Shown one piece after another: positions 33,618 through 41,545 of a stretch of DNA of 64,000 bases; position 1 is the stretch's first letter; the number at the start of each line of letters is the position of its first letter. Location of the stretch: contig NZ_JAGJEA010000005.1 of assembly GCF_018100805.1 (NCBI RefSeq), forward strand, positions 248,001 to 312,000, written 5' to 3'. A program made the translations under genes and the position numbers. The stretch is from Aquimarina sp. MMG016 (lineage in GTDB: Bacteria; Bacteroidota; Bacteroidia; Flavobacteriales; Flavobacteriaceae). A model generated the notes under the pieces. That model did no database searches. It worked only from the letters and a program-made list of their open reading frames with translations, and was not told the origin of the DNA.

Positions 33618-34541
33618 CTAGAACAATGCTCTTAAACCTAAACTAAAAGTTTGTCCTAATCCTTGAAAATTATCTCCTCTAACAAATTTGCCAAAAGAAG
33701 CTTCTATATTCAGTATTTTAGTCAATTGATATTTACCTCCAAAGCCTAATTGAGTTCCATTTTGAGCAAAATCATTTCCTAAATCAATAAGAAAGGCTTG
33801 TTGAGCATTTACAAAGACTGTAGATTTTGATGTAGGAAAATAACTTAGAAATGCACTTAGGGGTAAAAACAAACTATTATTTGCAAAACGCTCACTTAAA
33901 TTCTCTTGTGATCCATCTGCATCACTGGATTTTTCTCCAAAATTATACTTAAAATCTACTTCGGTAAAAATCTGCCATTTATTTCCTCCAAATGTATGAT
34001 CATAGAAGAATTTTGTCTCCCAGGCAAAACTTCTCTGATCTAAGAATGAAAAAACATCATCCTCAACTGAGTCCGGTTTATCTTCGAATACCGGAATGAT
34101 AAAAGATGTAGTAAAAGAAAAAGTAGATAAACTTCTAAAAGGTTGCACTCTAATTGCAGGTGCTATGGTTGTTAAGCCTGACCGTCTATCGTTTCCATTA
34201 TCTTCAAAAGAAAAAACATCTAAAGCTCCTTGACCTCCTAATGTATTAGATCTAAATTGAAAAACTGCTCCAACATTTACTCTTGAATTCTTACTAACCC
34301 CCGTAAATATTTCAGTAGTATTCGTAAAGAAGGTTTGTCTGTCTATTGTTCTTGATTCAGACCCTTCATCTGTTTGTTCTGTCTGCGTATAAATACTATT
34401 AAAAAACTTGATATCCCATTGTCCTTTTCTCAATAGTTTTGAAGGAGTGAACTCTTGAATATTTGATACTTCTTGATCCTGGGCAAACCCCATAGTTAGA
34501 ACAAAAAGGCATAATACAGTTACTAGTTGTTTGCTTTTCAT
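33618..34541 (-). CDS. Outer membrane beta-barrel protein, uncharacterised
   Basis: A 307-residue protein from the ATG at 34541, which gives the signal peptide KQLVTVLCLFVLTMGFAQD; the longer in-frame start at 34601 would add an ordinary non-signal stretch. The mature sequence is a run of amphipathic strands (RVNVGAVFQFRSNTLGG, FAWETKFFYDHTFGG) and ends SLGLRALF, an outer-membrane C-terminus. I do not recognise a named family; a transporter-like barrel is likely. It is preceded by a DUF547 gene (90 bp) and followed by the GH113-like lipoprotein (43 bp), suggesting one unit. Confidence 0.7.
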   Translation of the reverse strand: MKSKQLVTVLCLFVLTMGFAQDQEVSNIQEFTPSKLLRKGQWDIKFFNSIYTQTEQTDEGSESRTIDRQTFFTNTTEIFTGVSKNSRVNVGAVFQFRSNTLGGQGALDVFSFEDNGNDRRSGLTTIAPAIRVQPFRSLSTFSFTTSFIIPVFEDKPDSVEDDVFSFLDQRSFAWETKFFYDHTFGGNKWQIFTEVDFKYNFGEKSSDADGSQENLSERFANNSLFLPLSAFLSYFPTSKSTVFVNAQQAFLIDLGNDFAQNGTQLGFGGKYQLTKILNIEASFGKFVRGDNFQGLGQTFSLGLRALF

Positions 34542-34631
34542 TTTTAAGATTTTTAATGTAAATTTTCCTCTAAGGCATATGTATATACCTTCTAAGAACA
34601 TTTATTTCGATTTATAAAAGTTTGAGATTTA

Positions 34632-35345
34632 TTATTTAGTCTGGTTTAAACTCCAGTTATATGGGTAATATGACACCTTTGATTTGGCAGGTAATGGTTC
34701 TTTTCTAAATGTATTGATATAATCAATCTCAGAACCATTTTGAACAAAATCCTCTTTATACCACTCGAATATTTGTGAGATTTGCACTTTCTTCCCTTTT
34801 ACCTTAATAAAGTTAGGATCATTTAGAGCTTTAACCGTTTGGCGTTGTAACTGTTTCTCTAAAACAGAAGGCTTATAAGCTTCAGTAATAATTGGAGGAC
34901 ATCCTAGACCGGCACACACCAGAACAAAATGAAAACGTGCCTCTCCAGGAAAGTTTTTACGAAGAATCTTATTCTCTAAGTCATTAAGTGTAGTAGTTTT
35001 TCCTCCAAGATTATAAGTCGTCTTATCAAAGAAACCTTTAATATCCAAAGGTGATTTGGTAGGGTATTTGTCCACTATTCCTTTAATCACTGCCAGATTA
35101 TAAGCGTTTATATAAAATGCCTGGTAAGTTTTAGGATTACTTTTCGAAACATTGATTTCGGCAGCCATTTCTATTAGTAGATTCAATGACGACGGATCTT
35201 TTTTAATTGCCTTATAATTTACTCTTCCATTAGATACATTTACTTTAAAAAAAGCATCCGCTTTAGTAAAAAACGCCTCCACATCCTGAGAAAAAGTTAC
35301 TTGAGCCGACAGAATCATTAATAGTAGTAAGGTTATCTTTTTCAT
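34632..35345 (-). CDS. Secreted DUF547 protein (third copy)
   Basis: A 237-residue protein with signal peptide MKKITLLLLMILSAQVTFSQ. The DUF547 core is present (FYINAYNLAVIKGIVDKYPT; LVCAGLGCPPI with Cys144 and Cys149; SKVSYYPYNWSLN at the end). It is more diverged than the pair at 10688 and 11921, with Ala-Gly-Leu-Gly between the cysteines where those have Ala-Ser-Phe-Ser. The palindrome TTTCCTATTAGGAAA at 35365 lies 19 bp upstream and may be an operator. It may lead the group with the outer-membrane barrel, GH113 and Omp85-like genes. Function unknown. Confidence 0.83.
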   Translation of the reverse strand: MKKITLLLLMILSAQVTFSQDVEAFFTKADAFFKVNVSNGRVNYKAIKKDPSSLNLLIEMAAEINVSKSNPKTYQAFYINAYNLAVIKGIVDKYPTKSPLDIKGFFDKTTYNLGGKTTTLNDLENKILRKNFPGEARFHFVLVCAGLGCPPIITEAYKPSVLEKQLQRQTVKALNDPNFIKVKGKKVQISQIFEWYKEDFVQNGSEIDYINTFRKEPLPAKSKVSYYPYNWSLNQTK

Positions 35346-35364
35346 GATTTTAATTTTTACTAGT

Positions 35365-35379
35365 TTTCCTATTAGGAAA
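35365..35379. promoter_or_regulatory. 15-bp perfect palindrome upstream of DUF547 gene
   Basis: TTTCCTA-T-TAGGAAA, with a 1-bp centre, lies 19 bp before the DUF547 ATG on the minus strand. Such a dyad could be a repressor site overlapping the transcript start; no regulator can be assigned. Confidence 0.4.
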
Positions 35380-35592
35380 TATAATTTGAGTTTTAAAAAT
35401 GTTAAAATTCACTTGGGTAACGAGCAGTCAGTCGAAGGTTATTTCAGCTGCTTACAAAGTTTTTTGAAATTCTATAGGCAAATTTCACGTTCGATATAAA
35501 ATGCTTTTCCTTACAGAAACAATTGATTTTTAGACTGATTCTAAATTAATCAAGCAACATAAGTTCTTATATTTATAATCGACTTATTCACC

Positions 35593-35606
35593 GAAGTGTT
35601 CACTTC
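35593..35606. promoter_or_regulatory. 14-bp dyad upstream of the flavoprotein gene
   Basis: GAAGTG-tt-CACTTC lies 33 bp before the ATG of the flavoprotein at 35640. It is perfect and placed where an operator would sit, but no matching second copy was seen in the window. Confidence 0.35.
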
Positions 35607-35639
35607 TATAGATAAAATTGACAATCAACAATCATCTTT

Positions 35640-36941
35640 ATGGAACATATTGTAATTATCGGAAATGGAATTTCAGGAGTTACTGCTGCCAGACATATTC
35701 GTAAAATGTCTGACAAAAGGATTACCATTATTTCTGCCGAAACAGATTATTTCTTTTCACGCACTGCACTTATGTACATATACATGGGGCATATGAAATT
35801 CGAACATACGCAACCCTATGAAAACTGGTTCTGGAAAAAAAACCGAATCGAGCTTAAAAATGGTTTTGTATCAAAAGTGAATCACCAAGCAAATGAATTA
35901 GTTTTTGCTAGTGGAGAAACCATGAAATATGATAAACTAGTCATAGCTGTAGGCTCTAAACCTAATAAATTTGGTTGGCCTGGTCAGGATCTCGATGGTG
36001 TGATGGGTATGTATCACAAACAAGATCTGGAGAACTTGGAAAAACACGCTCCTAACAATAAAGTATGTAAACGAGCTGTTATTGTTGGTGGCGGATTGAT
36101 CGGAATCGAATTAGCAGAGATGCTTCATTCTCGGGATATTCCTGTTACTTTTTTGGTGCGAGAAGATAGCTTCTGGAATGGTGTACTGCCTGCCGGCGAA
36201 AGTGGTATGATCAATAGACATATTAAAAATCATCATATTGATCTTCGTCTGGGATCTAATCTCAAAGAAATCATCTCAGATGAACATGGTAAAGCCAAAG
36301 CTGTTGTTGTACAAGAAACAGGAGAAGTTATTGATTGTGATGTAGTAGGATTAACTCCTGGGGTATCTCCTAATGTGGATTTCCTTAAAGAATCAGGGAT
36401 CGAATTAGGTCGTGGCGTAAAGGTTAATCGCTTTTTGGAAACCAATATTCCCAATATTTATGCTATTGGTGACTGTGCAGAGCAACATGAAGCCATAGGA
36501 TTAAGAAGACCTATCGAAGCGGTATGGTATACTGGTAGGATGATGGGGGAAACTGTCGCACAAACAATCTGTGGAAATCGAATTGAATATAAACCCGGAC
36601 ACTGGTTTAACAGTGCTAAGTTCTTAGATATCGAATATCAAACCTATGGTTGGGTATTTGGGCAACCTAAGGAATATGAAGCGCAATTTCATTGGATTCA
36701 TGAAGATGATACCAAATGTATTACAGTATCCTATCATAAAGAAACTCAGGAATTTTTAGGTATTAACACCTTTGGAATACGGATGCGTCATGAAGTTTTT
36801 GATCGTTGGTTAACCGAAAAGCGAGATGTTAATTATGTAATGCAACATCTCTCTGAAGCTAATTTTGATCCGGAATTCTACACTTTATATGAATCTGAGA
36901 TTCTCTCAGCTTTTAAAAAAACACAACTACAAACTGCATAA
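35640..36941 (+). CDS. NAD(P)/FAD-dependent oxidoreductase (pyridine nucleotide-disulfide type)
   Basis: A 433-residue flavoprotein. IVIIGNGISGVTAARHIRK at the N-terminus binds FAD; AVIVGGGLIGIELAEML in the middle binds NAD(P)H; IYAIGDCAEQ is the second FAD contact. No CxxxxC redox pair typical of disulfide reductases is seen, so it is closer to ferredoxin reductase or NADH oxidase relatives. The C-terminal about 110 residues (PGHWFNSAKFLDIEYQTYGW) form an extra domain. The following gene, 46 bp away, is a membrane polyferredoxin, so an electron-transfer partnership between the two is likely. Confidence 0.82.
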   Translation: MEHIVIIGNGISGVTAARHIRKMSDKRITIISAETDYFFSRTALMYIYMGHMKFEHTQPYENWFWKKNRIELKNGFVSKVNHQANELVFASGETMKYDKLVIAVGSKPNKFGWPGQDLDGVMGMYHKQDLENLEKHAPNNKVCKRAVIVGGGLIGIELAEMLHSRDIPVTFLVREDSFWNGVLPAGESGMINRHIKNHHIDLRLGSNLKEIISDEHGKAKAVVVQETGEVIDCDVVGLTPGVSPNVDFLKESGIELGRGVKVNRFLETNIPNIYAIGDCAEQHEAIGLRRPIEAVWYTGRMMGETVAQTICGNRIEYKPGHWFNSAKFLDIEYQTYGWVFGQPKEYEAQFHWIHEDDTKCITVSYHKETQEFLGINTFGIRMRHEVFDRWLTEKRDVNYVMQHLSEANFDPEFYTLYESEILSAFKKTQLQTA

Positions 36942-36987
36942 AAAATAATCTATTTAGACCTACAAGGTCTGGAAAAACATAAACACA

Positions 36988-38586
36988 ATGAGTAATAAAT
37001 TAGATCATAGTATGTCTTTAGCAAGCCCTGACGCTAAAGGGATTTCTACAAAACAAAAGATAGCTTTAGCAACCGGGCTAATTGGACTTTTTGTTCTGGT
37101 GTTAGCACTAGCAAATATTAATCTTCCTAATCAAGGGGTGTTTCTTACTGTAGCTTTAGGGTTAATTACAGTAGGAACTATATTATTTGCCAATGATGCC
37201 TACCTCACCAAATTAGAAGGAATTAAAAATGATGGTGTATGGTTTAAATCCATATCTTCTCGAGGTGTACTGGGATGGCTTACAGGAGTTGGGTTAACTG
37301 CATTTTATATTGTACTCTACTTCTATGCTGAATTACTAGGATTAGGAACTAATGGCCAAGCTAATACAGGGTTAGTATCGTTATTTGATCCGTTAAGTAG
37401 GTTATTAAGTGGCAATCCTGCTAGTCAATGGTTTGTATATGGAACGTTATATACTATAGCTATCATTGCTTTTGGGTATAAATTTATTCTTAAGTATCGA
37501 CATAATCGCTATCAACAGATCCGTACAGTTTCGGTAATGTTTTTTCAGTTAGGATTTGCATTCTTAATTCCAGAGTTTATGGCAAGGCTGAATTCAGATT
37601 CTTTTAAACTCCCATATTATGATCTAAAAAATGTTTGGCCATTAAACTATTATAATTTTGAACAATATAGAATAGATGAATTCATCAATGCTGGTAATAT
37701 TGGTTTAGCCTTATTGATATTTGGAGTTGCTTCAATCTTTATTATCACACCGATTCTAACCTACAAATTCGGAAAACGATGGTACTGTTCATGGGTTTGT
37801 GGTTGTGGTGGATTGGCTGAAACTGCAGGAGATTCCTTTAGACAATTGTCCAGTAAAAAACTTAGTGCATGGAAATTGGAGCGTTGGTTAATTCATACCG
37901 TACTAGTTTTTGCAGTAGTTATGACAACTGCCGTTGTATATACTTACTTAGGTTATGACCCCAATAAATACTGGTTAACTAAAGATGTTTTCCTTATTAG
38001 TGTCGCTGGGTTTTTGACACTGGTATTTGCGGGAGTAATGATTTTCAAAAGAAAGGAACTTGGTAAAGATGCTCGTTATGGAGCTATTGGATATTTTGCA
38101 GTAATCGCTCTACTTATTGGTATGCACTATTTTGGTGATGGTGGTAAAATATTCTTTATAAAAGCTGAAACTTTACGATCATCATACGGATTTGCAATCG
38201 GTTCCATATTCTCAGGAGTGATTGGTACCGGGTTTTATCCAATCCTGGGAAACAGAGCATGGTGTCGTTTTGGATGTCCTATGGCTGCTATTCTTGGTTT
38301 CCAACAACGATTATTCTCTAAGTTTAGAATAACAACTAATGGAGGACAATGCATTTCTTGTGGTAACTGCTCTACCTATTGTGAAATGGGTATTGATGTA
38401 AGATCTTATGCACAAAAAGGTGAAAATATTGTACGATCGAGCTGTGTAGGATGCGGAATTTGTTCTGCAGTATGTCCCAGAGGTGTTCTTAAATTAGAAA
38501 ATGATAAGCTTGATGGACGTATCAATTCTAATGAAATCTTATTAGGTAATGACGTAAACTTAATGGATTATGTAAATAAAAAATAG
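36988..38586 (+). CDS. Membrane polyferredoxin, NapH/CcoG-like 4Fe-4S protein
   Basis: A 532-residue integral-membrane protein with about seven hydrophobic segments (VFLTVALGLITVGTILFA and others). It has one NapH-type cysteine patch, WYCSWVCGCGG (Cys267, Cys271, Cys273), a second, WCRFGCPMA, and two classical CxxCxxCxxxC clusters near the C-terminus: CISCGNCSTYCEMG and CVGCGICSAVCPRG. This layout fits electron flow from a membrane quinol or soluble donor to a reductase. It follows the flavoprotein in the same direction, and a strong terminator lies 24 bp after the stop, so the pair is a unit. The final acceptor is not evident. Confidence 0.84.
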   Translation: MSNKLDHSMSLASPDAKGISTKQKIALATGLIGLFVLVLALANINLPNQGVFLTVALGLITVGTILFANDAYLTKLEGIKNDGVWFKSISSRGVLGWLTGVGLTAFYIVLYFYAELLGLGTNGQANTGLVSLFDPLSRLLSGNPASQWFVYGTLYTIAIIAFGYKFILKYRHNRYQQIRTVSVMFFQLGFAFLIPEFMARLNSDSFKLPYYDLKNVWPLNYYNFEQYRIDEFINAGNIGLALLIFGVASIFIITPILTYKFGKRWYCSWVCGCGGLAETAGDSFRQLSSKKLSAWKLERWLIHTVLVFAVVMTTAVVYTYLGYDPNKYWLTKDVFLISVAGFLTLVFAGVMIFKRKELGKDARYGAIGYFAVIALLIGMHYFGDGGKIFFIKAETLRSSYGFAIGSIFSGVIGTGFYPILGNRAWCRFGCPMAAILGFQQRLFSKFRITTNGGQCISCGNCSTYCEMGIDVRSYAQKGENIVRSSCVGCGICSAVCPRGVLKLENDKLDGRINSNEILLGNDVNLMDYVNKK

Positions 38587-38610
38587 TTTATAATTTATAT
38601 AAGTTATTAG

Positions 38611-38656
38611 AAAAACAAAGTAGCATTCTAAATATTTAGAATGCTACTTTGTTTTT
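38611..38656. terminator. 46-bp perfect palindromic bidirectional terminator
   Basis: Two 23-nt arms pair without a mismatch, centred on AAATATTT, with A and T runs at the ends. It lies between the convergent polyferredoxin and histidine-kinase genes and ends both transcripts. Confidence 0.92.
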
Positions 38657-38680
38657 TATCATAACAGAAATCATACAGAA

Positions 38681-39958
38681 CTAAGCTGTTAGTCCTAACG
38701 GGAAAATAAGATTAATTGTAGTTCCTTTTCTATATTCGCTTTTTATTTCCATGATTCCATTCTGCTTCTCTACCAAACGTTTAGCGATACTCAAACCGTA
38801 ACCTGTTCCTTTTTCGTTATCGGTTCCAAGCGTAGATATATTTTTATCCTCCTGAAATAACCTTCCTATACGTTCATCTGACATCCCTATTCCATTATCG
38901 ACGATCTCAATTCGTAACTGACGATTTTCTTTTTGAGATCTAATAACAATATTAGAGCCTCGATGAGAAAATTTAATAGCGTTCGCAATAAGATTTCTCA
39001 AAACAGTTTCCATCATTGTAGCGTTAATAGCTATTTCAAGGTTTTCAGGAAGCATATTTACTAAACTTATTTCTTTCCTCTTCCTTTTAAAATCTGAAAA
39101 CTCAAAAACACGATTTACTATTAAGGATAAATTTCTCTTTTCCAGAACAACCTCCGATTGTTGCTGATAGGTTTTTCCCCACTTTAATAAATCCTCAAGT
39201 AATTTATTCCCTTTATTTGCAGACTGTTTTAGCAAAGATTTTATTTCATCTTTTTCCTCCTGATCTTTTGCCTGATCAATTAGTTCCACCAACAGCTTAA
39301 GTTGATGAAAAGGTGTTCTTAAATCATGTCCAATAATTCTAAAAAGTTCGTCTTTAGATTCATTCATTTCTCTAAGCTCTTCATTCTTTATTCTTATTAA
39401 AGTATTAGCTTCTTTTACTTTTCTAGAAAGTTTTACTAAAAGACGTTGAGAAAAATAAGCCATTAACCCTCCTCCACTCACAATAATAGTATAGAACATA
39501 AATTTCTCTAACGGAAAAGAACTATAAACGACAGAACAACTTGCTATAAATAGAATATTAACAATTAAAAGTATTATGATATGCCTAAAGTGCACCAACA
39601 TTCCTGCAGCAAATATCAGTAAGGCAACAATAACTTCAGTTTTTAGAAAATGTTCTGTAAAAGCAAACTCTGGATCCTGCAAACCAATCATAAGTGAAAT
39701 CATCATACTTATTACTATAGTATATACAAGAATAGTTAACACAAAAGATTTACGAACAAGAGAAAACCTATAACATATTAACCCAATAATGGTGATTGCA
39801 AATGTGACCACTGATCGAATGAAGAAAAGATTGGTTCCTCCCTGATTATATTCTACTAAACCGTCAAGAATTACCCCTGGTAATACTATAAAGAGTATGG
39901 TAAATAATACTTTATCAAACTTAAAAAGGCTTACAATCTTCTGAGGTAAAAAATTCAT
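38681..39958 (-). CDS. Orphan membrane sensor histidine kinase
   Basis: A 425-residue kinase. About six membrane helices occupy residues 17-172, followed by a coiled linker (KEANTLIRIKNEELREMNES). The phosphorylated His211 is in RIIGHDLRTPFHQLKLLVEL. The ATPase part has NLIANAIKFSHRGSN (N box), DNGIGMSDE (G1) and KGTGYGLSIAKRLV (G2), so all catalytic boxes look intact. No response regulator is adjacent; the RR at 53022 is unlinked. The membrane part resembles other multi-helix kinases without a periplasmic sensor loop. The signal and partner are unknown. Confidence 0.88.
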   Translation of the reverse strand: MNFLPQKIVSLFKFDKVLFTILFIVLPGVILDGLVEYNQGGTNLFFIRSVVTFAITIIGLICYRFSLVRKSFVLTILVYTIVISMMISLMIGLQDPEFAFTEHFLKTEVIVALLIFAAGMLVHFRHIIILLIVNILFIASCSVVYSSFPLEKFMFYTIIVSGGGLMAYFSQRLLVKLSRKVKEANTLIRIKNEELREMNESKDELFRIIGHDLRTPFHQLKLLVELIDQAKDQEEKDEIKSLLKQSANKGNKLLEDLLKWGKTYQQQSEVVLEKRNLSLIVNRVFEFSDFKRKRKEISLVNMLPENLEIAINATMMETVLRNLIANAIKFSHRGSNIVIRSQKENRQLRIEIVDNGIGMSDERIGRLFQEDKNISTLGTDNEKGTGYGLSIAKRLVEKQNGIMEIKSEYRKGTTINLIFPLGLTA

Positions 39959-40296
39959 AGTGATATAAATTTATTATAGCTAAGCCCAAGAATTCGAATA
40001 CAATAATTTACTGGTGAAATTCTAGCCTAATGTAGTATTTCTTTAACAAATAAAAAAATTAAATATGTATTTTATCGTCATTAAATGTGTTTTAATCGAT
40101 TTTTATTTTCATAAATACTTATAAAAAGTAAGAAAATTAGTATAAATTATTTTATCCTAAAGACAGAAAATTTTGAATTATTCTTTTCAAATTCAAATAA
40201 ATCGTTTACACTTTTAGATGAATACAAAGTATTTTCCATCTACTTTGTAGGTATTTATTTTTATTTTCGTCTAAAGCATATATAAACTAATTAATA
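39959..40296. other. 338-bp intergenic region with a 27-bp dyad
   Basis: The gap is very AT-rich and no gene is visible. The only notable structure is TACAAAGTA (40223-40231) / TACTTTGTA (40241-40249), a perfect 9-bp inverted repeat with a 9-bp spacer, about 48 bp ahead of the YwqK-like gene. It may be an operator or a small hairpin. Confidence 0.45.
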
Positions 40297-40851
40297 ATGA
40301 TTCTTAGACTATTAATTTTCATATGCTTTATTCACTTTTCAACTGCACAAACATCACAGGCAAAAGAATATCATTATGAATATTACACTAATGGAATAGT
40401 AAAATCCGAAGGTTGGAAATCAGGGAATACAAAAGTAGATTTCTGGCACTTTTATTATCCTAACGGCAAAGTTTCCAGCGAGGGACATTTTAAGAATAAT
40501 AAGAAAACGGGATTCTGGTATTTTTACAATAAAAATGGTAAAGTAGCCATAGAAGGCCATTTTAGAGATGATAAAAAGATTGGATATTGGTATTTTTACA
40601 ATACAAATAACAAATTAGTTAAGGAAGGACATTTTATAAACGATAAAGCCGAGAAATGGTGGATTATTTACGATATTGCGTCCGGAATTATCAGAAAATA
40701 TCAATATAAAAACAATAAAAAAGAGGGATATAGTCTACTGTATAGAAGTAATAAGCTATTTAAAGCCGAACGTTATATCAATGATATAAAAACAGGAGAA
40801 TGGACAGATGTATTTAGTTTTAAACGAGACAACCCCAACGCTTCATTATAA
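40297..40851 (+). CDS. Secreted MORN/YwqK-like repeat protein
   Basis: A 184-residue exported protein with signal peptide MILRLLIFICFIHFSTAQ. It has about six repeats of roughly 23 residues of the form YYPNGKVSSEGHFKNNKKTG / FWYFYNKNGKVAIEGHF, the aromatic MORN-variant repeat found in YwqK-type proteins. Although that family is often labelled antitoxin, no toxin partner is visible here. It is the first gene of a five-gene set: its stop overlaps the next ATG by 1 nt (TAATG). A scaffold or ligand-binding role on the envelope is likely, but no function can be fixed. Confidence 0.78.
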   Translation: MILRLLIFICFIHFSTAQTSQAKEYHYEYYTNGIVKSEGWKSGNTKVDFWHFYYPNGKVSSEGHFKNNKKTGFWYFYNKNGKVAIEGHFRDDKKIGYWYFYNTNNKLVKEGHFINDKAEKWWIIYDIASGIIRKYQYKNNKKEGYSLLYRSNKLFKAERYINDIKTGEWTDVFSFKRDNPNASL

Positions 40852-41543
40852 TGCCTCCAATCATAAAAGTTATCATACCTGCTTTTAACGAAGAAGATTC
40901 TATTGCTCATGTCATAAAGGAGATACCTGAGATCGTCTCTGAAGTGGTAGTGGTGAGTAATAATTCTACAGACACTACGGAAAGTGTTGCCAAAAACGCA
41001 GGAGCAACAGTTTTAAAAGAAAGCAGAAAAGGATATGGTTATGCTTGTCTAAAAGGAATAGAATATGTCTCATCCCAAGATATTAAACCAGATATTATCG
41101 TATTTCTTGATGGAGATTATAGCGATTATCCAGCAGAGCTAACTCATATTGTGGAGCCTATTATAGAACATAATATGGACTTAGTAATAGGAGCTAGAGT
41201 CAAAAAATTGCGCGAATCTGGCTCTATGACCACTCCTCAAATCTTCGGAAATTGGCTTGCAACCAGTTTAATGAAACTTTTTTTTGGTGCAAAATTCACA
41301 GATTTAGGTCCCTTTAGAGCGATCAAATATGACAAACTACTATCCTTGGGCATGCAGGATAAAACCTACGGTTGGACGGTAGAAATGCAACTAAAAGTGT
41401 TAAAGAAACGTTATAATTATACAGAGGTACCCGTGCATTACAAAAAGAGAATTGGTGTCTCAAAAGTTTCAGGAACCATAAAAGGTGCTATATTTGCAGG
41501 CGTTAAGATATTAAGTTGGATTTTTAAATATAGCTTTACGTAA
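40851..41543 (+). CDS. Family 2 glycosyltransferase, dolichol-phosphate mannosyltransferase-like
   Basis: A 230-residue cytosolic GT2. It opens IKVIIPAFNEEDSIAHV, has VVVSNNSTDTT at the nucleotide site and FLDGDYSDYP as the metal-binding DxD variant. GPFRAIKYDKLLSLGMQDKT and YGWTVEMQLKVLKKRYNYTE follow as in polyprenyl-phosphate sugar transferases. Polyprenyl phosphate is therefore a likely acceptor. It is coupled to the preceding YwqK-like gene (TAATG) and followed after 2 nt by the larger GT2. Together they probably make and use a lipid-linked sugar. Confidence 0.83.
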   Translation: MPPIIKVIIPAFNEEDSIAHVIKEIPEIVSEVVVVSNNSTDTTESVAKNAGATVLKESRKGYGYACLKGIEYVSSQDIKPDIIVFLDGDYSDYPAELTHIVEPIIEHNMDLVIGARVKKLRESGSMTTPQIFGNWLATSLMKLFFGAKFTDLGPFRAIKYDKLLSLGMQDKTYGWTVEMQLKVLKKRYNYTEVPVHYKKRIGVSKVSGTIKGAIFAGVKILSWIFKYSFT

Positions 41544-41545
41544 CC

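Noticed and set aside
40297..40851. Toxin-antitoxin module from the YwqK-like protein
   Set aside because: The label antitoxin in this family is by name only; the protein is exported and the neighbours are glycosyltransferases.
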